This document shows, one piece after another, positions 56,836 to 64,000 of a stretch of 64,000 nucleotides of DNA. The stretch spans positions 28,289,063 through 28,353,062 of the forward strand of contig NC_019879.2 in NCBI RefSeq assembly GCF_002234675.1, in the 5' to 3' direction. Below the pieces are notes generated by a model that made no database searches, was not told the origin of the DNA, and saw only the letters and a list, made by a program, of their open reading frames with translations. Origin of the DNA: Oryzias latipes (lineage: Eukaryota; Chordata; Actinopteri; Beloniformes; Adrianichthyidae). Position numbers and translations under genes: made by a program. Position 1 is the first letter of the stretch. Every line of letters starts with the position of its first letter.

Positions 56836-57964
56836 CTACAGAATGATTGCATCAGAGGAGTCGGGCTGCAGTATCTGCAGGGTGAAAATACTCTTCAGAG
56901 ATTTCCTGAACCAGGGATAGAAAAAAGCATAGATCACTGGATTCAAACATGAGTTGCTATGAAAGAGCCAGGTTCCAAAAACTCTTAAAAAATCACTGGA
57001 TTTGTATGCCAGACCTGCGATGTTGGGGTAGAAATACGGACAAAAACACACCAGAAACATAAACACAACCACACCCAGAGCTGCTGCTGCTTTCAGTTCA
57101 GACTTTTTTACACTACGGTGAGCTGAACTCTGGACAGAAACGATGTGAGACCTCATGGCTCGAGCCTGAGACACAGCCACCACAAACACTCTCATGTACA
57201 GAACCACAATGACTATAATGGGACCAAAGAAAGTGATGACCACATCAAAAGCTCCTGTTATATAGTCTATAAACAATACACACTCTCCGAGGCAGAGGTT
57301 ATATCTGTCTGGATCTTCCAGAAAATCCTTAAGAATCACTCCATTGTAGAAAGCAGAAGTGGCCCAACACAGACAAACACAGACTTGAACTCTCCTCAGA
57401 GTGACTTTGGTGGGGTAACGTAACGGGTCACAGATGGCCACGTATCGATCAGCTGATATGAGCACCATGTGTCCCACTGACACAGATGTAAGAATGAAAG
57501 CAGTGAAGGTGTACAGTCCACACATAAAAGTCCCCAAAACCCAGCAACCCTCTGTGATACGAATGCGAATCGGCATCACAAAGAAGCCAATAAGGAAGTC
57601 TGAGACGGCCAGAGAGAGCAGGAGGAGGTTGGTGGGGGTGTGCAGCTGCCTGCAAACACAGAGAAACAACAGTTGAAGTGTTTGAATTGGTAATTATTTC
57701 TACATCCCTGGAACATTCATGAATTATATAAAATATCAAATTTTAAAGCAGCAAACGCATATTGTTTTTGTCATTTTAGTTCCATTGCCTGAAGTGAGAG
57801 ACAGAGATGATAACCAGCAGGTTTAGAGTCACAGTCAGCACAGACAGAAGACACAACACCATGAAGATGAAAACGTTCTCAGCAGGACGCTGTGGCGGCT
57901 TCCTGCAGGAGGCATTGAGGAGGTGTGGGAAGCAGAGCTCAGCTGTGTTCAGAGTCTCCATCAT
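56836..57964 (-). CDS. Trace amine-associated receptor, class III, copy 3
   Basis: Exons 57964-57789 and 57649-56836 encode 329 residues, with a 139-bp GC-AG intron. Exon 1 differs by one residue (NTAEL for NTDEL). TM3 reads GLYTFTAF with Ala109 at 3.32; Asp194 at 5.42 is present; TM7 has FLRVFGTWLFHSNSC with His at 7.43. The C-terminus ends DSSDAIIL. It therefore mixes features of copy 1 (TM3) and copy 2 (loop 2 and TM7), compatible with gene conversion or with copy 3 being closest to the ancestor. All core GPCR motifs are intact. Confidence 0.9.
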
Positions 57965-58047
57965 GCCAGACAGAGCAGAGGAGGCTGCAGAGCTCCTGCA
58001 GGTGTGTAGCTCTCGTTATGAAGTTAAATGTCAGGAAGCTCCTCCCA

Positions 58048-58334
58048 CTGTGATTGTACAATCAAGTAAAACAAAAAAGTTAAGATCAAACAGGAATTGG
58101 AATGAACTGATTCGATATTGCTGTTTAATCCACAATGTTTTCATGTTCAGTGTATCAAAGTAGTATCCAGGTAGCACGATTGTTTCTTTTATTTGTATTT
58201 AATTTGTTATGTTTTTATAATTTTAATAAAATCAATACGGTGAAACCATAAGAGTGATAATAATAATGTCAATCTTACAATAATAATACAAAACATGTTT
58301 GAAATGGAGCATGACAATAATAATAGATAAAAGG
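58048..58334. other. Single-copy DNA beyond the TAAR array
   Basis: A/T-rich sequence after the duplication breakpoint, with no gene seen. Confidence 0.5.
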
Positions 58335-58500
58335 GACCAGGCTGCACGTTGGCGCAGCGGTTAGCGCTCTTACCTCACAGCATGAAGCCTTTAGGTTCAG
58401 GACCTGAAACAGAACACCAATGGGGGACCTTTCTGCGTGGAGTTTATATGTTCTTCCCATGCATGCGAGAGTTTTCTCTGGGGATAAAATACAAACTCCC
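58335..58500 (+). repeat. tRNA-derived SINE
   Basis: GGCGCAGCGGTTAGCGCTCT then TACCTCACAGCATGAAG, and GACCTTTCTGCGTGGAGTTT ATATG, is the head of a widespread fish SINE. The B-box region is worn. It joins directly to LINE sequence at about 58525. Confidence 0.7.
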
Positions 58501-58524
58501 ACTGTCCAAAAACGTGCGTTATTT

Positions 58525-59057
58525 TGTACATCAATGACTTGGGTCAAAATTTCTCTGAAGCTAATTTGTATTTCTATACCGATGACACGGTTATTTACTG
58601 TTATGGATTATCTCTTGCTCCGGCAATTGAAACCCTGCAGAAAGCTTTTTTTGTTGTTCAGCATTCACTTATTCAGTTAAAATGGGTTCTCAATGCTGAC
58701 AAGACAAAGTTAATGTTGCTTTCAAACACATAGAAGGTCTCTAAAATAATTCCAATGGTGTCCACTCTGATTGGAAATGTTATAGAGGTGGTTCATGAAT
58801 ACAAGTACCTTGGTGTCTGGATTGATGACTCCCCCACCTTTAAACCGCACATAGAAAAACTTAAAAAATAAAATAAAATTGAAACTTGGCTTTGTGTTTT
58901 TCTTTTGAAGTAAAAAAGCGTTTTGTCTCTGCAACTTTTTTCTGTGCTGGATTATGATGATATTATGTATATACTGTAAATGCCTCTTCTTCATGTCTCC
59001 AAACTGTTGACACCATGTGTCTTGCTTCCCTGAGGCGCATTACCAACTATAAATCTA
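58525..59057 (+). mobile_element. LINE reverse transcriptase remnant, left part
   Basis: Encodes YINDLGQNFSEANLYFYTDD with the catalytic YTDD (usually YADD), then LKWVLNADKTKLMLLSNT, and after a stop VVHEYKYLGVWIDDSPTFKP. The order matches the second half of a non-LTR reverse transcriptase. Stops and frameshifts make it dead. A Tc1 element splits it at 59058. Confidence 0.75.
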
Positions 59058-59862
59058 CAGTGGTGGACAACATTGTTGGTACCCCTCAGTTAAATAAAGA
59101 AAGTCCACAATGCTCACTAAAATGACTTGAAATGTTCCAAAGTAACAGTAAATTAAAATTTATGGAAAATTAAATAATCAAAATCCGCCATTACTTTTGA
59201 GTTGTTGATTAACAGAATTATTTAAAAAAACAAACTAATGAAATAGGGCTGGACATACATGATGGTACCCATAACTTAATATTTTGTTGCACAACGTTTT
59301 GAGGCAATCACTGCAATGAAACGGTTTCTGTATTTGTCAATGAGCCTTCTGCACCTGTCCACAGGTATTTTGGCCCACTCCTCATGAGCCAACTGCTCCA
59401 GTTGTCTCAGGTTTGACGGGTGTCTTCTCCAAATGGCATGTTTCAGCTCCTTCCACAGATGTTCAATGGGATTCAGATCTGGGCTCATAGAATGCCACTT
59501 CAGAATAGTCCAACTCTTTTCTCTTAGCCATTCTTGGGGGTTTCTGGCTGTGTGTTTTGGATCGTTGTCCTGTTGGAAGACCCATGACCTGCGACTGAGA
59601 CCAAGCTTTCTGTCACTGTGATGAAAACAGCTGTGATGTCAATTAAAGGACATACCTGAGTTCATCCTGGGCAAAACTGTTTCATTATTTTGTTTTTTTC
59701 AATAATTCTGTAAATCAACAACTCAAAAGTAATGGCTGATTTTGATTATTTAATTTTAAATAAATTTTAATTTGTTACTTTTGAATGTTTCAAGTCATGC
59801 CACTGAGCATTGTGGACTTTCTTTCTTTAACTAAGGGGTACCAACAATTTTGTCCACTACTG
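59058..59862 (-). mobile_element. Short Tc1-like transposon
   Basis: Ends CAGTGGTGGACAACATTGTT and the reverse complement of AATTTTGTCCACTACTG, flanked by TA at 59056-59057 and 59863-59864. Inverted repeats run about 170 bp. Inside, 59488-59276 on the - strand encodes [20 protein letters not shown], the last catalytic block of a Tc1 transposase, ending ASKRCATKY. The rest of the transposase is deleted. Removing the element restores the host LINE sequence across TA. Confidence 0.9.
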
Positions 59863-60332
59863 TATGAGGCATTATTGTGACTTGTATTCAAGAGTACAAT
59901 GGCCACTAGGAGGTAGGGACATTGGTACAATTTTATTTACAAGGCCTTACTTGGATTACTGCTTCCCATTTGTTCCCTAATCACAAAGAGAAGTGTGGTA
60001 TTTTACTCCTTAAGATCAAAACACCAGCTGTTGCTTTCTGTTCCATTTGCTGCACAGAGCTGGGGAAAAGTCTTTGTCCACTCTGCTTCTTCTGCTTGGA
60101 ATATGCTGCAGAAAGACTGGAAACTAACTGAACTGGCATCTTTAAATGTTTTTAAGAACAAGCTTAAAGCATCAGAGACTTCAACAATAATGTGCAACTG
60201 CTTTTCATGATTTGTGTGATTTTAATTATGTTTGTTTTTTGTATTGAAATGTGCTGCCTCTTCGCCAGGACTCCCTTGGAAAAGAGGTGTTTAATCTCAA
60301 TGGGACGTTCCTGGTTAAATAAAATAAAATAA
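59863..60332 (+). mobile_element. LINE remnant, right part with 3' tail
   Basis: Continues the LINE from 59057. Recognisable pieces include SAWNMLQKDWKLTELASLNV and FKNKLKASE. It ends with CTCAATGGGACGTTCCTGGT and an AAATA-rich tail at 60315-60332. Confidence 0.75.
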
Positions 60333-60455
60333 AAAACGGTAGTGCAAGTGGATTATCATTGGCTTCAAAGGTGCTTTTCCATAACCTTATTGGTTGACTA
60401 CTCCAGACAAGATCCAAGGTGTAGACGTGTAGACTTTGCGAAAGGTCCCTGAAAC

Positions 60456-60725
60456 ATGGATAAAAACCCCAGAGTTAAAGTGGTAAACATCGTGGTGGTG
60501 AATGAAGGACTAAGAATAACCGTCACCATTGACACACACATTATGATTGAAATCTCAAGGTGGAGGAGTGGCTACAGCAGATCCATAAGAAAAACTCAGA
60601 CTTCTCAGTCTTGTGCAAAGATACTGCATAAGACCCTTTAGCTCCCACACCTCAAGTAGTGGACATAAGCTTATGAGAGAAACACCCCATGGAGGGTGCC
60701 AGAAGAATTTTTTTATACACATGTA
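60456..60725 (+). pseudogene. Worn 3' end of an RLE-class LINE
   Basis: The frame at 60456-60641 ends SQSCAKILHKTL, matching VLGTAKILRRTLKLPGLW at the end of the better copy at 61669-62803. The following DNA, CTCCCACACCTCAAGTAGTG and CCATGGAGGGTG, matches the same 3' trailer. It is an older, separate insertion. Confidence 0.6.
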
Positions 60726-61129
60726 AAAATAATTCCAAACAGTGTGCCCAATAGTGGTAGCCTCCTACTTTCTCCTACTATAAAAACTTTTAAGGGCCCC
60801 TGTTGATCATTACCCCAGGCTCTTTAGGGAAATACCAGTGTTATGAGGCCGTTAGCTGGCCTCCACCCCCTAACAGCAACATCCCTGTGTGACATCACAC
60901 CAACTACGCCTCTGCAATCCAATTCGTTGATTATATTTGAACTTCTTTATTGGTAGCCAGTTCTGCAGTGCTTTGGTGGATATGGGGTTTTCTACTCGGC
61001 TGGTTAAGAAGGAAAGGTTACCATGGCCAGCAAGTTCTCTCCCTGTGGGTTAGATCCCTACTATCACTGTACTGTTCATGGCTTCAGGTGAAGAAACCAC
61101 AATGCAAAGAGCAGGATACTGATACATAA
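60726..61129. other. Intergenic DNA, nothing recognised
   Basis: No domain, terminal repeat or RNA gene that I can support. Confidence 0.4.
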
Positions 61130-61205
61130 GAAATTAGGTTGAATAAATTTAACTCAATTACTTGTTACCAATTGAATCAATTCAATAAAGTTTTATGAGT
61201 TGTGT
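61130..61205 (-). mobile_element. Fragment related to the Myb/SANT transposon
   Basis: On the - strand this matches 2862-2940 of the left-end element, including AATTGATTCAATTGGTAACA and AGTAATTGAGTTAAATTTAT. Together with 62830-63057 it forms one copy, split by the microsatellite and the LINE between them. Confidence 0.7.
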
Positions 61206-61665
<460 letters not shown>

Positions 61666-61668
61666 TAT

Positions 61669-62803
61669 CAACGAGTAAGGCAAGTCCTGAGAAGCCAGCT
61701 CAATGGCAAAAATAAGACCCGGGCAATAAACAGCTACGCGCTGCCCGTTATCAGATACCCTGCAGGAATAATAAGATGGCCAAAGGAAGAGGTACAGACC
61801 ACGGATGTTAAAACACGAAAGCTCCTCACCATGCATGGAAGGTTCCATCCCAAATCCAGCACCCTGAGACTGTATGCTAGCCGCAAGGAAGGAGGCCGAG
61901 GACTAGTGAGCGTAGAAGCCACTATCCAGGATGAATACAACAAGGATACAGTGCTGGAGGACAGATCCTCATGGGAGGACAAACCCCTGCATGGGATGTA
62001 CCACCGGACCATAACTGAAGTGGCTGATATCAAGAAAACTTACCAATGGCTAGAAAGGGCTGGCCTAAAGGACAGCACCGAAGCACTCATCCTGGCAGCC
62101 CAGGAACAAGCCCTGTGCACCAGAGCCATAGAGACTCAGATCTACCACACCAGACAAGACCCAAGGTGTAGGCTGTGCAAAGAAGCGCCTGAAACAATCC
62201 AGCACATAACTGCAGGATGTAAGATGCTGGCAGGGAAAGCATACATGGAGCGCCACAATCAAGTGGCTGGAATAATATACAGGAACATGTGTGCAAAATA
62301 TGAACTGGAAACCCCAAGGTCAAAATGGGAAACACCTCCGAAGGTGGTAGAGAATGAGAGGGCAAAGATCCTGTGGGACTTCCAGATCCAGACTGATAGG
62401 ATGGTAATGGCGAACCAACCAGACATTGTAGTGGTGGATAAAGAACAGAGGAAAGCCGTTGTGGTGGATGTGGCAGTGCCAAGCGATGGGAACATCAGGA
62501 AGAAGGAACATGAGAAACTGGAGAAATACCAGGGACTCAGAGAAGAACTGGAGAAAGCCTGGAAAGTGAAGGTGACAGTGGTGCCTGTGGTAATTGGAGC
62601 ACTTGGGGTAGTAACCACCAAGCTGGAGGAGTGGCTACAACAGATACCTGGAAAGACCTCAGACCTCTTAGTCCAGAAAAGCGCAGTGCTAGGAACAGCT
62701 AAGATACTGCGTAGGACCCTCAAGCTCCCAGGCCTCTGGTAGAGGACCCGAGCTTGGAGGAGAAACCACCCGCGGAGGGTGAGAGGGGCGTTTTTTTTTT
62801 TTT
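61669..62803 (+). mobile_element. RLE-class non-LTR retrotransposon, 5'-truncated
   Basis: CACAGTAT at 61661-61668 and 62804-62811 is a clear 8-bp target duplication. The frame to 62742 covers the end of the reverse transcriptase (INSYALPVIRYPAGIIRW), a CCHC finger (CRLCKEAPETIQHITAGC), and a restriction-like endonuclease with ANQPDIVVVDKEQRKAVVVD and VAVPSD. This order (finger, then C-terminal RLE) marks the R4/Dong/Rex6-type group. It ends PGLW, with a short trailer and a T-run at 62791-62803. The 5' part of the element is missing. Confidence 0.88.
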
Positions 62804-62829
62804 CACAGTATATACTTTTTCTGTTCTTT

Positions 62830-63057
62830 TTCTTCAAGTAGACACTCTGTCTTTTGCTGATGATCCAGCTGTATTACTTTTTTGATGGGCGTATAATCTT
62901 CATACGCTGTCATTAAAATCTCCGACTCCGTCTCACTAAAGTATTGCGCTCTTTTTTCTCAACGCGTTTGCATGGTGACTCCGGAAATCGGCTGTCAATT
63001 GAGAATACCTTTATGTCCTTGCTGTGCACGCGCATTAACCCAGGGTAACCAAGTCGA
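62830..63057 (-). mobile_element. Second copy of the Myb/SANT transposon, coding part
   Basis: Reverse-strand match to 2550-2800, including TTAGTGAGACGGAGTCGGAG and TTATACGCCCATCAAAAAAG. The Myb/SANT frame is damaged here too. A short dispersed repeat is inserted at 63058. Confidence 0.75.
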
Positions 63058-63168
63058 AATGGTAAATGGCGTATACTTACATAGCGCTTTCTACCCTCTT
63101 TCGAAGGCCCAAAGCGCTTTACAGTCACAGTCCCATTCACCCATGCACACACACGTTCACACACTGAT
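63058..63168 (+). repeat. Short dispersed repeat inserted in the Myb/SANT transposon
   Basis: Second copy of the element at 46715-46965, shorter. GTCGA occurs on both sides (about 63053-63057 and 63169-63173), a possible target duplication within the host transposon. Confidence 0.65.
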
Positions 63169-63325
63169 GGCGGTCGAGCGTAATTACGCTAACTCATATC
63201 CGTTCTTTTGGATATGTTTCTAAATGAAATTCAAACAAAACTTTTATTTATTTCCTTTTTGCCCATAGTAAGCAAGTTCAGGCTGAATTCAGCCAGAGTC
63301 CAGGGTTAAAGTCAGGGTAGTTTAA

Positions 63326-63519
63326 CCTTTGTGCTATCCTGGGCACTTTAACATTGGGAATTGGGTCATCTAGACCCACTAGACAGTGCGCTGAACTTTT
63401 TTTCTTCAATGATTTGTGATCTTCACTGGTGTCCATGGATTACATGAAATCATTTTTACCTTTATCCACCTTTGTCATAGGGATAACACTTCAATGTAGG
63501 GCATAGGATAGCACAAGGG
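63326..63519 (-). mobile_element. TTAA-type miniature element, copy 9
   Basis: Reverse copy with TTAA at 63322-63325 and 63520-63523, ends CCTTTGTGCTATCC and GATAGCACAAGGG. Confidence 0.9.
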
Positions 63520-63589
63520 TTAAACATGCTTTCTGGAAAACCCCCCTGGTCTGGAGCAGGTTTAATTAGAGGTTAGTTGGTTTCAAAGA

Positions 63590-64000
63590 GATGAAGGAGC
63601 ATGGCGTGTCCATTTGAAGATGATTTAGTGGATGAAGAAGCTCAGATAAAACTTTTTCAACAGTGAGAGGGTGAAAAGACCACGTATGGATGTTTAAAGA
63701 TAAACTTTTTTACATGGATATAACTTAATTATTTGCTTCAAATAAGATAATCATTTGTTTGAGTTCAGTCAACTTAAAGATAACACATAGTTATCAGACA
63801 TAGCTATTTTACTTTCATTTAAATAAATTCAATTAAGTAGGTGTAACTTTGGTGTTGCTGTTAGATTGGCAGCGCAAGGAATTGTGGGATACCATTCCTT
63901 TTGCCTGTCTGGATGGATTAGGGTTTAAGTGTGGGTTTTTGTCCAAATGTCTTTAGTTGTTTAGCTGTTTTACTGTGTTTTGCCGAGTTGTTTTGTTCTA
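63590..64000 (-). mobile_element. Right-half relative of the Myb/SANT transposon, partial
   Basis: Reverse-strand match to about 3250-3690: CACAATTCCTTGCG, ACACTTAAACCC, GTCCAGACAGGCAAA and GGACACGCCATGCT occur in the same order. It runs off the window edge. Its order relative to 62830-63057 differs from the intact copy, so it is a separate insertion or a rearrangement. Confidence 0.7.

Larger units (their letters stand above)
48094..58047. repeat. Tandem segmental duplication carrying the TAAR genes
   Basis: The phrase CAAAATAGCTCTTTAACACA recurs at about 48098, 52684 and 56814, always just beyond a TAAR stop codon. Unit A runs to about 52680, unit B to about 56812, and a partial unit C ends at about 58047, where similarity stops after CTCCTCCCACT. 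Unit B is about 456 bp shorter than unit A through two deletions, near 49505-49780 and 50661-50843 of unit A. Confidence 0.9.

Overview
This is vertebrate nuclear DNA, almost certainly from a teleost fish. Genes carry short GT-AG introns, intergenic DNA is packed with fish-type transposons (Tc1-like elements, RTE, CR1/L2 and RLE-class LINEs, TIR miniature elements, tRNA-derived SINEs), and the protein families (prkag3, a type II ferlin, class III trace amine-associated receptors) fit a ray-finned fish. The species cannot be read from the sequence. No operons, ribosome binding sites, CRISPR arrays or bacterial genes are present.

Layout. 1-455: last exon of an AMPK gamma subunit gene (prkag3-like, + strand). 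456-8889: intergenic DNA with an AT-rich palindrome, a TIR transposon carrying a broken Myb/SANT reading frame (about 2046-4010) and a decayed Tc1 element (6432-8525). 8890-31286: a complete ferlin gene (fer1l6, + strand). I could join 45 coding exons with every splice phase consistent, giving 1834 residues with six C2 domains and a C-terminal membrane anchor. Its introns hold a TTAA-flanked miniature element, a hAT-like element and a very young truncated RTE LINE. 31287-41140: repeat-rich DNA with more miniature elements, a perfect 42-bp hairpin, a minisatellite and a nest of LINEs in which an intact 997-residue RTE reading frame sits inside an older CR1/L2 LINE. 41141-45420: a seven-coding-exon gene on the - strand, joined here into a 421-residue protein with a coiled coil, SUMO-type sites and an arginine-rich basic segment. 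I do not recognise its family. 45420-48100: repeats, including a Harbinger transposase fragment.

48094-58047 is a tandem array of three intact class III TAAR genes (- strand, 329 residues each) in duplicated blocks spaced 4586 and 4130 bp apart. All three have lost the TM3 amine-binding aspartate and carry one in TM5 instead, and all three seem to use a GC-AG intron. 58048-64000 is a graveyard of nested elements: a SINE, a LINE split by a Tc1 element, a compound microsatellite of about 460 bp, an RLE-class LINE with an 8-bp target duplication, and inverted relatives of the Myb/SANT transposon seen near the left end.

The genes do not form one pathway. The most interesting items are the 421-residue gene, the TAAR array with its GC-AG introns and relic promoter copies, the nine-copy TTAA miniature family, and the apparently intact, recently active RTE LINE.
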